The position numbers and the translations under genes are program-made. A DNA stretch of 64,000 nt from Adiantum capillus-veneris (taxonomy: Eukaryota > Streptophyta > Polypodiopsida > Polypodiales > Pteridaceae), in NCBI GenBank assembly GCA_014529385.2, contig CM043968.1:22625484-22689483 (forward strand). The letters run 5' to 3'. The notes below the pieces were generated by a model. It searched no databases. It worked only from the letters and a program-made list of their open reading frames with translations, and was not told where the DNA came from. Numbering within the stretch: position 1 is the stretch's first letter; the number at the start of each line of letters is the position of its first letter. This document shows, piece after piece, positions 9,856-21,296 of the stretch.

Positions 9856-12091
9856 AGAGAGAGAATTGGAGAGTGAAATAGAGTGCATAGATGATCCAAG
9901 AGAATCACAAAAGAGCCTCATTCAATGCCCCATCTAAATGTAACATGCAAACCGTGAATTTATGCTATCAAAAGTGGGTACACCATAACTTCAAAACCAT
10001 AAATGACTAAGTAGAAGCATCAAACCTTGTGTGGAATCAATCAATCGATCTAGCCACATCCACATTCAAACCTTGTGTGAGATCAATTGCTCCATCTGTC
10101 CACATCCGCTCCTACCATGGATAGAGAGAATTTCACTTCTGTGGGAGCAAGCAAGAACACCTCTAACTTACCTGATCCAGACAAATCAATAAGTGAAGAC
10201 CACTTTGCCTTCCTCCATGAATCAAAGTTCTAAAAGGATTCTAGATACCTGCATGTGGTAGGATATCAACACCAACTATACCAATTTAAGCACCATACCT
10301 CTTTGGTGCCACACCAGGTGTTTAGGTAAAACCAAAGCAAGATCCTCAACACGTTAGTTGTGTAGGTCATTCAACCCACAATGTGCTAAACGTGTAGATG
10401 AGCCTAACAAAAAGAAGATCTAAGTGACATAATCCAACAAAGACCCTTTCATCTAAGGATAAGTGATGTAGGTGAGTCTAATCTTCTATCAACCCCCTTG
10501 ATGAGAAACATAACACATTAGCCCAACCATATCATAGCATCTTGTATGTGCACTCCAAGGCAGTCAGGTTGTACATGGTCTCTACCCTTACACATCTAAA
10601 ATAGTCCATAAAGTCATTTTATAATCCAATCCAAATCATAAATCATAATCCAAATTCTCATTACATGGGTAAGCACTACACCCTACTCTGGATGATGCAC
10701 ATCCATCTTGCAAACCACTTTAGCACATAACAAGGTTGTGAAATTTTCGAAAGCTAAAAAATAACTAAAAATATAATCCAAGAGCCACATTGGTTACCGC
10801 AATGAAAAATCATAACCATAACCATAATCATAAGTAAACTTCAACCCTTGACCATAAACCATATTCATGACTAAACCCAACTCCCACACTTGGAGCTTTA
10901 TTGTATGTATTGCAATCAATTGAGCCAACACACATGGTCCTTAAAGATCAAATTTTTTTGCATGAAAAATGGTCCAATCATTGAATAAACATAATATCAA
11001 ATCTCCAATTTAGAAGCATTTAACCACATGCAAGTGATGTACCACAACGGCACATCACCCTCCTTGCACATAGACTTAGTTTATATTTAGAAGGGTGAAA
11101 AGCAGTACACACATGCATCCAGATATATCCTTCAAGCTTTCATGTACTGTATAACATCATCATATAACCTTGATTATTATGAAAAACAACCCCATCACTT
11201 TGATCAATCATATGCCATAACTTCACATGTAGGTGCAAAACAACTTCTTATTTTTGGATACGCACACAACATACAAGACAGAGCATTTCACCTCATACCA
11301 ATGCATCAAGCTTATCTCCATAATACAGACTAACAGCTTACCACATCAATTCACCTATATGAGACTCATGCTAACAATTGTGATGCGAAAAGAAAGTTGT
11401 TTTATGCAAAACTACCCGTACAGTTCATACAGGATATCCATAGATCAAACTCATGAGTTTATAGACATCAAATGAGTGGAATCAACTCACCAAAACAAAC
11501 CATGGAACGTATATGAACCTCACATAAAAACCATGACTCTATATGTTACTCTTCCTTGGTAACACCCCTATCGTATAGGTAACCCCGTACAAAAAGTAAT
11601 TAATAACTCGTTCTCTTAAAATAATAAGAGTGATCTAAATACATTTATCAGCATGTCTAATCAAGTTCTTGACTAAGTGGAAATCACTATCCGATGAATG
11701 CATATAGTGGCTCTCCAAGGAGCGTAGGGTCCAAAATATTGACTATGTAGTGGACAACAAATTGTATTTTGACCATAACTCTTCACAAGTGGAATTTTCA
11801 CATGACACATAAAAGAGAAAATGCTCTAAACAATGTGGTTAATCTCTAATTTGAAATATTTGGCTTGCTTTATAACGGTTTGGTAGATACGACCAAAACA
11901 GTGTCCCTATCACCTATACGGCATGAAAGCAAAACATGCTCTTTATATATATGTGTGATTACAAACACACTATATGCATACATGAGCATGCTAAACGTGA
12001 TAAGACAAACATGAATCAATCTCATACACTTTTGGTAACTCCATACATACCTATGTACATAGAATAGCATCAACCAAGAGCACAATTTCTC

Positions 12092-12093
<2 letters not shown>
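9856..12093. other. AT-rich non-coding DNA; nothing identified
   Basis: No homology, long frame or structural RNA that I can support. Short CATAAC/CATAAT runs occur near 10810-10840. Small open frames near 11140-11480 have no recognisable motif and ordinary AT-rich composition. Confidence 0.6.

Positions 12094-12136
<43 letters not shown>
12094..12136. repeat. (GA)n microsatellite
   Basis: About 21 GA units in non-coding DNA. Confidence 0.97.
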
Positions 12137-12141
<5 letters not shown>

Positions 12142-13505
12142 GCTTCGCTTCTTCCTGTGAACAAGGAGTGATTATCGGTGATCAAAAGCATTCTTGCTTG
12201 GCTGAAAGAGAGTGATGATGAGAGCTATGTAGAAGATTTTGCCAGGAAGTTGATGGAAACCACTTTCATCGAGAAGAGAGTATAGTAAGAGAGTAGAGAG
12301 AGATGGCTCTTCTTCTTCTTGTGAACAAGAGAGAGTTTGTAATGGTGATGGTGATGGAGAGCTTGCGCCACCTTCGTATAATACATATGTGAGTTTCACT
12401 AAGTTTTATGCATCTGTCAATCCTTGGAAACGAGCTCTATTGCTCCTTATATGCTTCTTCTATGGCTTGGAGTGTCTCCCAAGGCAAAATAGGGTGCACC
12501 TTCTCTGGAAAAAAGAAGTGCTATAAATATAGGAAAAGCCCCACTCTTTACTAAAAACATGATTTTGCTTTTGGAAGTCAACTCTAGCCACACCATTCAA
12601 ATTTTCAGTTGTAACCCACTCAACAAAACAAGATCTAGCCAGTGATGTGACTATAAGTGGACCCAACATAATCACAAAACTCACCCTATTGACCTGGCAT
12701 ATTTATGGTGCCGCCTTTTATTAAAATAATTTCTATAAAAATCCATTGAATCTCGTTCCTCCAACGAATGTGCGTGTTGCACATATACAATGACTAAAGG
12801 TATTATTTTTTGGTTCAGACAATAGTATAAAGCACATTGCTTTTAGAGAACGCAAAAAGTACAAATAGCAAAGAAAAAGCGCTAAAAATGAAAAAAAATC
12901 AAACTACGGCTTCACCTAGCCTACTTGAGCTAAGAAACGGACGTACTTTTTAGTGAAAGCACTCAAAAAGCAGATTTTTGCAAATTTTGAACCTTAACTT
13001 TTTTGGACCTAGTAGATGAAGGATCCGGCCTTGCTTTCAACTAAAAAGCATCGAAAAGCACAAAAAGCAGAAAAAAGACAAAAATTTTCAAAACTAAACT
13101 AATTGTTTGTTTAATCTAACAAAACATCAAAATGACCTTGCTTTCCACTTGAAAACACCACAACACTACACAATAAGCATTCCGAGTTGCAAATAAAGTA
13201 ATATAAATTGATTTTTTTTTTTTCAAGCTACAGATGCTTTTTATCTATTAGAGTTTGCCACTATTATTTTGTACAATGCTTTAGTGTCTCTTCAGATGTC
13301 CAACTATATCATGATTGCCTGTAAAAACTCTTAATTTCTGCATTGCCGCACTGATGAAGTAGGCCTTTGTAGAAGACAACACAAAATGCATACATCGACC
13401 AAGTTTATGATGCTTTGAATCTATCCTTTTGAGTGAGCTAAATCAAACAAGCCCTAAGCTCTTGACCTTGCAAACCCTTTGCATGCCCCCAATGACCAAG
13501 TGCAT
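12137..13505. other. AT-rich non-coding DNA; nothing identified
   Basis: No supported coding region. Minus-strand frames at 12172-12399 and 12460-12684 show no family motif. The stretch 12830-13120 repeats short AAAAAGCA/AAAGCAC words. Confidence 0.55.
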
Positions 13506-13728
13506 TGTTGGATTTGAGACCACTTGAAGAAGACATACACACATGCACGAAGAGTATGAGAGAGAGAAGAGTAAACAGAGAGTTTGTGTGAAACTCTTAC
13601 CAGTAGCAACTTGTAGCTCCACTCCCTTAGTGCCCCTAATGTGATTAGAATAAAGAATATAGTTAGTGAGTTAAGTGTCATAGGTGGCACGACATTCGCC
13701 CACAGAAACAATGGCCATTTACCCAACA
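13506..13728. repeat. Candidate solo LTR, about 223 bp
   Basis: The segment begins TGTTGGATTTGAG and ends TTTACCCAACA. The termini therefore form the inverted repeat TGTTGG...CCAACA that is normal for plant LTRs, at a normal small-LTR size. It is followed by ATCTGGGGGGC. I see no matching target duplication (TGCAT on the left, ATCTG on the right) and no second copy in the window, so the call rests only on ends and length. Confidence 0.4.
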
Positions 13729-13907
13729 ATCTGGGGGGCAACAAATGTTGTTGTTATGACAATGTAATGCGATAGAGAGAAAAATACATTGATAAATGGA
13801 AGATACAGAGTACATCGAGTAGATAGATGAAAAAGAAAATTTTTATGGATGGAAGATAATGATTACATGAAGAGCGTAGCTCGTTTCATAACCTGCCGAC
13901 CACCCCC

Positions 13908-14040
13908 GATCTATCACAATCTCAATATTGTGCACAATCACACTCTCAATCTCAATCACAATCACACTTGTAATCTCAATCTTTGGATGGCAACGACAAT
14001 CATAATATGGGTCGCAACATGGTCACAATCTCAATCTCAT
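13908..14040. repeat. Degenerate CAATCTCAAT/CACAAT simple repeat
   Basis: Short words CACAAT, CAATCT and CTCAAT recur many times, giving an irregular low-complexity tract with no coding meaning. Confidence 0.7.
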
Positions 14041-14789
14041 GACACTACGCCTTGCATAGATTCCAGTTCACTTTGTTGAGTAGATATCATATTTGTTACT
14101 TTGACGCCTACAAAATAGCCATAACAACATACTCATGAAACCAATTCAACACAATAATCGAATTAGAGAACATAATTTTGTACCATTATAACGGAGCACA
14201 ATCGTGTCTTGGTTTGCATAAATAAAAGAGATATTACTTGTGTATATCTGTTTGTAAGCCAACATGTTGCTATCTATAGGCAATCCTACTGCTGTTGGAA
14301 ATTTGTTTTTATCATAACTTTGTCATACAAACTCAGAATATAATCTTCTAGATACACAAAATGACGGGAACAGGCCTGGCCTACAAGGCACTCAGACAGA
14401 ATTACGAAAACTCCTTATTTTAGCTAAAAATGCATTTAGATCGTGACTCATTAAGAGTCCTTTCTTAGGTCGCCACAACTTTTTTAACTTATTTTAAGCT
14501 TGTCCATGTATTTTAAACTAAAACACATGAAAATAAAACATTGATATCGATAAAAACATCAATTTTGACTACATTTTTACTTTACTATCTATAGCCAAAC
14601 TATCCTTTATTCATTAAACTTTATTAAACATTTATTTGGTGTATTATTTAAAAAGAAGAGAATATATTTTCTCTCTCAACATCTTAATACTCTCTACCTA
14701 ATGAATTATTCAACAATCTTTCATACCGTGTTCAATAAAAGATATGACGTGTTACATTCTTTTTGACTTTAAAAGTTTTCATAAATAAG
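14041..14789. other. AT-rich flank left of Gyp1; no gene seen
   Basis: No supported feature. It borders the left LTR of Gyp1. Confidence 0.55.
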
Positions 14790-15462
14790 TCCTATTACAA
14801 TTACTTTTGAACATTTTATCAATGTTGTTTATGTCTTATTCTCAAGAACCATTCAAAAGAAGTAATGTAAATATAACTCTCCTTTACCTACTATTCTTAG
14901 GGTTTAAGTAAAAATCAACCACTTCTATTTTTGGGGTGCATGAATGAAGAGAGAAAGAAAATCCCAAAATTATGTCTTTGCACGCACTACACTTTTTTAG
15001 TAGGAATCAACTTCATGACTCTTCACAAGGAAGACGAGCATTCTGAGAGCATCTTGACTAAGTGACCTCATGTTTTATCCCCCATTCAAAGCCAACAATG
15101 CCATCAGAATCTCCATGAGAGAAAAGTTGTAGAAGATACATTTTCGCCCTCTTTTATGCTAATTTTCTTTATTAATCATGGCATACACTCTCTTTATTGC
15201 ACAACTCATTCTCTCTTATCCTTCATAAATTTATCTTATTGTAAATGCTCCATGAGATGAATAAAGAGGCGGAAGGCAAATACTCAATCATATTGATTGA
15301 GGGGGATGGTTGATACCCAATATGGTGTCTTGTGTTTTGATTCTTGCTTATGTTGCTCTCTTTGTGTGTTGTGATTATTCAATCAATGATTTTGCTAAAC
15401 TTATTCTATTCGATGAATCAAAGTTGTGTTAAAAGTACTCGAAAGATTTCAAAAAGCCATCA
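14790..15462 (+). repeat. Gyp1 5' LTR
   Basis: Homologous along its length to 24846-25516, with shared blocks such as CATTTTATCAA, GAAGGCAAATACTCAATCA, TTTGTGTGTTGTGATTATTC and AAAGTGT. The exact first base is uncertain by a few positions because this copy has lost the TGTT start seen in the right LTR. Confidence 0.85.
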
Positions 15463-15463
15463 G

Positions 15464-15475
15464 TGGTATCAAAGC
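15464..15475 (+). promoter_or_regulatory. Gyp1 primer-binding site
   Basis: TGGTATCAAAGC, one base after the LTR end. It has one mismatch to the standard initiator tRNA-Met complement (A for G at position 9). Confidence 0.85.
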
Positions 15476-15987
15476 TTTGTAGAAGCAAAAGAAAGTACTT
15501 CTTGTGGGAAAATCAGACAAGTTTTTGCATGAAGACTGTTTTTGGAAAGCTCTCTCTTTGATAAAGATACAAGAACAACAAGCTTCCACATCTCAATAGT
15601 ATTGATCACAACTATGAGTAACCTTTTTTGAAGAAAATGATGCAAACAATTGAAGAAAAGCAACAATACAATTAATGCATCGCTTACAATCTCAAGGAAC
15701 AATCATAAAGTGCTAAAAATCAGCCTCAAAGTCAATCAAACTGCCTACAATCATCAACAAAAAAAGAAGATGCTCTCTTAACTACTTTGATCCACCATTT
15801 TGGAGTGTTCAAAGGCTTTACATATTTACTGGAGGCCTTCTTGGATTTTTTTTTGGCTCGTTAAGCATACACAAATATCATTTTATTGATTTTCTTATGA
15901 TATTTTTTCTTTTTGCAATTTGACTCTTGCATATATTTTGGATTTACATCTATATTTTAACTTTTCTTTTGCTTGAGTTAACCAACT

Positions 15988-17100
15988 ATGACTACCCAAG
16001 ATTCTCTTGTTATGGATCAAAAGATTAATGTCCTTTTTGAAGAGCTTGAAAAGGAACGTGCTGTATGTACTCTTCTTCAACAAAAGCTTGAGAAGTTACA
16101 ATAGCAGAGCTCGCACAAGATTAATCATAAAGATGCTAAAGAAGACAAGCGGCTTATCAAATTGATTAGGCATACTTTGGATACTCGAGCAAAGACAAAA
16201 TAAAACAAGATCTCTAAAAAGGAACTTACTTTTATAAATCATGATGGGAAAAAGGATGCATGTATGCTTCTCTCCTGGTTATCATCCTTGGATGACTACT
16301 TTCAAGGAGAAAAGTTTATCGAACAAGACAAAATCAAGTGTGCCACAAACCAATGATGAAACATGCTTCTATATGGGAAAATGTGACTCACAAACGATAC
16401 AAATGACCACGAACTTGAAAGAAATTTCAAATAATGATAATGAAGTACTTTCTAACTTCTCAAACAAAGAGAAAGCTAAACATGCATGGAAAACTCTTCA
16501 ATCTAGGACATAAGAAACTGTCACACAATACACAACAAAGTACACAAACAATTTTAGAAAAGTCTACTTGCTCTTCAAAATGTAGAATATTTTCTTGCTC
16601 CACTTTCAATGAAAATATATTTCTGGCTTGGAGTATACTTTGCGTTCTAAAGTCAATAATTTTTTTCCTCATACAATGGAAAGAGCTATTTTCTTTAGCT
16701 CATGATGTTGAAGTTGTGAAAGGTAAAGATCCAACAACTCCAAAAGAGCAACCAATCACAAAAAATTATTCTTCTCTTCCACCATCACAACATACAAGTT
16801 CTACTACACCTCAACCAAGGACCAATGGCTCCAATGGACGCAACCTTACAATGAATATCGACCATAATGAAGCAATTTCATTCAAAATGGTTTTAGACAA
16901 AGAAAGATAAATAACAATGGTTTACATTATGATTTTAAACCTTCATCTTTTCCTTTCTTGAAGTCACATAACAATGCTCCACACAATCACAACAACAATA
17001 TAACGGCAACAAGAATAATGGAAAAGTTGTTGTGAAGACGTTGTTACACTTGTCACAAGATGGGACATACAACTAACAAGTGTCTTGAAAGCAAACCAGC
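15988..17100 (+). pseudogene. Gyp1 gag remnant with CCHC knuckle
   Basis: The ATG at 15988 opens a coiled-coil-like stretch (VMDQKINVLFEELEKERAV) stopped after 38 codons at 16102. Capsid-type text follows near 16230-16340: DGKKDACMLLSWLSSLDDYF, close to the usual plant gypsy W-x5-D-D-Y-F gag start. Later pieces are frame-shifted. The zinc knuckle at 17042-17083 is intact as a motif, CYTCHKMGHTTNKC, which is C-x2-C-x4-H-x4-C. There are several stops. It would bind and package element RNA if intact. Confidence 0.8.
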
Positions 17101-17536
17101 ACCTTTAAAGGGATTGAAGAAGATAATGACTATCAAGTGCACAATATGGAGATGGACGTCAACATTGTCAACACTTTTGAAGATAGATATCAAGAACCTC
17201 AAGGTATCTCACACTAGCAAGATCACAAGGTACTCCTACTTCTCATCTACATAGTCTTTTACGTATGCACATTAAGATTGGTGATGATGCTTTCAAGTTA
17301 TAACATGATGATGGGAGCACACATGATTTCATTTTTACATGTATTACCCAAAAATAGAAATTGTATATGACTAGTAATTTTCATGAACCAAAAATTGTTT
17401 GTTATCATTTATAGCCAACCCTTTAGCCTGAGTGTGACTAAGAAGAGGTTCTAGTTCTAGCTTTTAGTTAGCTTGTAATGTGAAATATTTTTCATTATGT
17501 GTGATAGTTAGTGTATGTTGCATGAAAACTAGCTTT

Positions 17537-17935
17537 ATTTGAATCCCAAGAAAATCTTGTTCTTCAAAACTGAGATTGAATCTTCAGGTCACATTGTCTC
17601 TAGCAAAGGAATCTGTGTGGATTCTCAAAACACTCAATGCATCAAGGAATGGCCTAGACCCCAATCTATTCATGAGATTCACTCTTTTCTTGGTTTGTGT
17701 TAGTTATTATAGACAAATCATTTGGAAAATTTTGTACTTGGCTTTAGCACTCACAAACCTTTTTAAAAAGAGCACATATTTCACTTGGAATGACCAACAT
17801 AAAAAATCTTTGAGACTCTCAAATATGTACTCACACATGCCCTGTCTTACAAATTACTGATTTCAAAAGACCATTCTTCCATCTTTTATGCACAATACTC
17901 TTTTCATGATAGGCATTTATTATTTGAAAAGCGAT
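17537..17935 (+). pseudogene. Gyp1 RT thumb / RNase H connection fragment
   Basis: Translated pieces in shifting frames give LNPKKILFF, GHIVSSKGICVD and SIHEIHSFLGLC, then FTWN-like text. This is the connection region that follows the YxDD motif in gypsy RT (GxxVSxxGIxVD...VRSFxGL). The RT fingers and palm, with YxDD, are absent between the gag/protease and here, so this is a deletion derivative. The fragment ends where the Cop4 LTR starts. Confidence 0.78.
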
Positions 17936-18091
17936 TGTGCGTAACCATTGCATTTTGTCAACTTTTCCTTTGGGTTTGGGGTGGAACAAGAGTGGATAAT
18001 TCCAATTACTTCTTATTGATTTTATATTATAAGAATGTTATAAATAAATTGATGGGTGACACTTGTCCAATATATGGCCTGCACCCTCACA
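17936..18091 (-). repeat. Cop4 3' LTR (tentative, about 156 bp)
   Basis: The minus strand begins TGTGAGGGTGC immediately after a polypurine tract (minus-strand CAAGTGGGAGAT, plus 18092-18103), the standard copia arrangement. The other end, TGTGCG at 17936 on the plus strand, is where Gyp1 homology stops. No clear second LTR was found on the right, so the length is provisional. Confidence 0.55.
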
Positions 18092-18103
18092 ATCTCCCAC
18101 TTG

Positions 18104-18747
18104 AAGACCATAGTGGCATGAAGCATCACAAGGCTTCACCCTATCCCATCATCTCAATGCAATCTGCAAACCGCTCTATAGCTAAGTTCTTCGTAAGAGC
18201 ATTTTGCAGGGTTGTCATCTGTGTGAACTTTGGCTAACTCAATGCGTTTGCTAGCCAAAATATCCATTGTCACATGTTACCTGACCTCGACGTGTTTTGA
18301 ATCTGAATGAAACATGGGGTTCTTTGCTAACACAATCGCACTCTGACTGTCACAATGTAACACTAGAATCTGGTGTATACCAAGGTCTCCCACTAGACGG
18401 GATAACCATACAACTTCCTTGCTAGCACTGGAAACTGCAACATACTCAGCCTCGATGGTGGAAGACAAAGTGTAATTTTGGAGACATGACCTCCAAGAGA
18501 CTGCCGCTCCAACAAACAAGAAAACATAGCCGCACTGAAAAGGCAAAGATGGAAAAGGTGCCACCAAGGTCTCCCACTAGACGGGATAACCATACAACTT
18601 CCTTGCTAGCACTGGAAACTGCAACATACTCAGCCTCGATGGTGGAAGACAAAGTGTAATTTTGGAGACATGACCTCCAAGAGACTGCCGCTCCAACAAA
18701 CAAGAAAACATAGCCGCACTGAAAAGGCAGAGATGGAAAAGGTGCCA
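18104..18747 (-). pseudogene. Cop4 RNase H, distal half, with internal duplication
   Basis: The minus-strand text GYVFLFVGAAVSWRSCLQ, YTLSSTIEAEYVAVSSASKE and LHCDSQSAIVLAKNP is the copia RNase H active-site region (the E of EAEY and the D of CDSQSA). It is followed toward the LTR by ELAKVHTDDNPA-like tail text. A 184-bp unit is repeated in tandem, so the EAEY segment occurs twice. RNase H would remove the RNA strand during cDNA synthesis. Confidence 0.88.
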
Positions 18748-18748
18748 T
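18381..18748. repeat. 184-bp tandem duplication in Cop4 RNase H
   Basis: Units 18381-18564 and 18565-18748 match at nearly every base; I see one A/G difference near the end plus the final base. 184 is not a multiple of three, so the duplication also shifts the frame. Confidence 0.95.
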
Positions 18749-19022
18749 ATTCTGCACACGACCAATTGCATTTGCAGTGGGAGTGGTCAGCAGGTATATG
18801 GAAAATCCAAGCAAAAAGCATTGGAAAGCAGTGAAACATATCTTGAGATACATCAAGGGTTCATCCATCAAGTGCTTACGCTTTGGGAATAGTGATGCAT
18901 CCATAGTTGGATATATTGATTCGGATTATGCAGGTTGTGTGGACAAACCTCACATCGGACCTGAGGAGATTAAGGTGGCCTCAGAGTACATATACTCGGG
19001 CATACTAATTAGACAGCTAACT
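18748..19022 (+). pseudogene. Inverted proximal half of Cop4 RNase H
   Basis: The plus strand reads RPIAFAVGVVSRYMENPSKK, then AVKHILRYIKGSS, then IDSDYAGC. This is the segment that normally precedes the GYVFLF part of copia RNase H in the same strand. Here it is on the opposite strand to both neighbours, the RNase H half on its left and RT on its right. It is therefore a local inversion of about 0.2-0.3 kb. Its right edge abuts a perfect 18-bp hairpin. Confidence 0.88.
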
Positions 19023-19065
19023 ATTGATCGATACTATTCTTAAGGATAGAATAGTATCGATCAAT
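19023..19065. repeat. Perfect inverted repeat (18-bp arms, 7-base loop)
   Basis: The left arm at 19023-19040 and right arm at 19048-19065 are exact reverse complements around the loop TAAGGAT. The hairpin sits at the right breakpoint of the inverted RNase H segment. Confidence 0.97.
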
Positions 19066-19066
19066 G

Positions 19067-19990
19067 CTTTCCCCCCTTGCATGTTAAAACGTTGCAAGAC
19101 CTTGTGAAGATACTCTTCCTATGATAGTTCAAGTATTCCACGCTTATGATCTCTCTTGATACACATACCAAGAAAATGATGTGCATCACCCAAATCCTTC
19201 ATGGAAAACTGCTTGCTTAAGGCATCCTTGAGAAGTGAAATCTCATCTTTGGATTTCTTGGCTATAAGCATATAATCCACATACAAGATTAAAATGATGA
19301 GGGAACCATCGTTCAACCTCCTTGTATACAAACAGTGATCCTCTTGGCTCCTTACATAACCTTGGGAAGCTTTCTTTAGTCTACAGACGAGTTCTGCCCT
19401 TGTTGGCTTCTCAGGCTTGGTCTCAAAACCTTTTGGCTGCTTCATGTAGACATCTTCTTCAAGATCCCTGCGAAGAAACGTCGTCTTCACATCCATTTGG
19501 ACCAATTCCATGTCCTCAATGGCTACTAAACCAAGCGCAAGACGTAGTGTAGTCATCCTGACTACTAGGGAAAAATCTCATCGAAATCTTTGCCTTTCTT
19601 CTGCTTGAAGCCCTTACCAACCAATCTAGCCTTATACTTAGGCTTGGGATCTTCTGTTGTGTACTTCTTCTTCTACACCCATTTACAAGGCAATGCATGT
19701 TTACACTTTGGTAACTCTGCCGATTCCCAAGTTTCATTTTCCAAAATCAAGTTATACTCAGATTGCATAACTTGCTCCCACTTCACGCTATCTTCCATCT
19801 GAATAGCTTCTTTGTAACAAGTGGGCTCATCACAGTCAGTGACTAAGACATAGTCCAATCCTGGCTCAAACCGCTCATGGGCACGAGATACATGCGTAGA
19901 TCTCCTCACTATTTGACTGTTGGATTCCGCTCTCTTTGGAGCACTACTAGTGGTAGGAACATCACAAGTAGATTGAGTTGGTTTTTCCAA
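19067..19990 (-). pseudogene. Cop4 reverse transcriptase and RT-proximal linker
   Basis: Recognisable text: EAIQMEDSVKWEQVMQSEY, NETWESAELPK, YKARLVGKGFKQ, then MTTLRLALGLVAIEDMELVQ, DVKTTFLRRDLEEDVYMKQP, ILYVDYMLIAKK and FSMKDLGDAHHFLGM. The catalytic YVDD is YVDY in this copy, so the second metal-binding aspartate is lost. The stretch that normally lies between LxQASRxWY and GFxxSxxDHC is shortened (LKKASQGYVRSQEDHC), a deletion of a few dozen residues. There are stops and frame changes near 19558 and 19672. This RT should be inactive. Confidence 0.9.
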
Positions 19991-20735
19991 ATTTGTGGAG
20001 GCTACATCCTTAAATCTAACTTTTCAATATTTGAACTCTTTAACAGGTTGTCTATGAATTTTAGACTCATTGAATATCACTTGTGAGCTGCGTATAACCT
20101 TTCGAGATTTTGGGTGTCAGAGATGATATCCCATCTCTCCATCTGCACCATAACCAATGAAGATGTACTTGTGTGATTTGGGATCTAGCTTCTTGTGAAG
20201 CTCTTTAAGAATGTGTGAGAATGCTTCACACACAAACACACATAACTAACCATAAGTTGGCTTCTTACTACTCCACATCTCCTGCGAAATCTTGAAATTC
20301 AACGGAGTACTAGGCGATCTATTTATGATGTGTACATCTGTCATAACAGCCTCTCCCCAAAACTCAGGAGGTAAACTTACCATAGATAACATGGCTATGA
20401 CTCTTTCTTGAATCGTGCAATTCATACGCTAACAATGCCATTCTGAGTAGGTGTGAAAAGCTTTGAGCTTTCTACCAGATTGGTTCTCAACCATGGCTAA
20501 GGATTTTTGGAATGTAGTAAATACTTTGTCTTTCCCCTTCAAGAGGTAGACCCACACCTTTCGAGTAGAGTCATTTATAAATGTCAAGAAATATAGTGCT
20601 CCCCCTAGAGATTTGTGTGGCATAGGCCCAAATAAATCGCTATGAACTAAATCTAGAGGGTTTCCTAGCTCTTGATATAATGACGAGGAAGTTTGCCTAG
20701 TTTGCTTGCCATAAATACAATGCTCATATAAATTG
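19991..20735 (-). pseudogene. Cop4 integrase core and C-terminus (broken)
   Basis: Minus-strand text includes GALYFLTFINDSTRKVWVYL (catalytic D in the FIND motif), LKAFHTYSEWHC, where the usual R-S-D-N-G-G-E is lost, CTIQERVIAMLSM, LPPEFWGEAV, SPSTPLNFK and the SHKYIFIGYG and SRKVIRSSQVIF C-terminal boxes. Several in-frame stops occur, and the PQQNGVxER helix carrying the catalytic E is damaged near 20425. Known role: insertion of element cDNA. Seen: catalytic residues not all present. Confidence 0.85.
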
Positions 20736-20738
20736 AAA

Positions 20739-21296
20739 TCAGAATAGTTTTAGGTAAGTAGCCCAAACGTTGAAGGATTTCATTCCTTTTTGGCTCATAT
20801 GGCCTATCCGACCATGCCACAACTCAGTAGAAGGCTGCTCGACTACATAGATAGAACTCTCTTTGACTGAAGAGACATACAAAGAGTACAATGATCTAGA
20901 TTTGTGACATTTTATGAAAACCAAATTTGCCTTACGCACCATCCATGAACCATTGCCAAAAATAGTAGTATAGCTTAGAGCATCAAGCTGACCAACTGAC
21001 ACCAAACTCTTTGTCAGTTTAGGAACATGTCTGACTCCATAAAGCATAAATTCAGTGCCATCCGTCATTCTTAACTTGACATCTCCTATACCACATATAT
21101 CAAGCTGATAGAAATCTCCAAGCTTGATTGAACCATGCATAACATTATAGTTGGAGAACCACTTTCTATGGGGAGTAACATGGAAACTCGCACGTGAATC
21201 GATGATCCAATTTTGCACATAACACTCATCAAGAGCCGAGAACGCATCTAGACTCAAATCAAAAGTGAAAACAAGTACATCTGATAGCTGCTGCAT
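20739..21296 (-). pseudogene. Cop4 protease and GAG-pre-integrase domain
   Basis: An open stretch of 185 codons. WIIDSRASFHVTPHRKWF is the copia protease site, where the conserved D-S-G-A has become D-S-R-A. The change of the active-site glycine should inactivate it. IKLGDFYQLDICGIGDVKL, VRHVPKLTKSLVSVGQLD and LWHGRIGHMSQKGMKSF (GAG-pre-integrase) follow in the standard order. It overlaps the gag end at 21254-21296 in a different frame, so a frameshift separates gag from pol here. Confidence 0.9.

Noticed and set aside
11142-11475. Two overlapping plus-strand frames of 63 and 80 codons
   Set aside because: AT-rich, no recognisable motif, and no supporting splice or promoter context.
18381-18748. 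CRISPR-like direct repeat
   Set aside because: Two contiguous 184-bp copies without spacers in a copia RNase H; a simple tandem duplication in a plant genome. No CRISPR array was seen anywhere.
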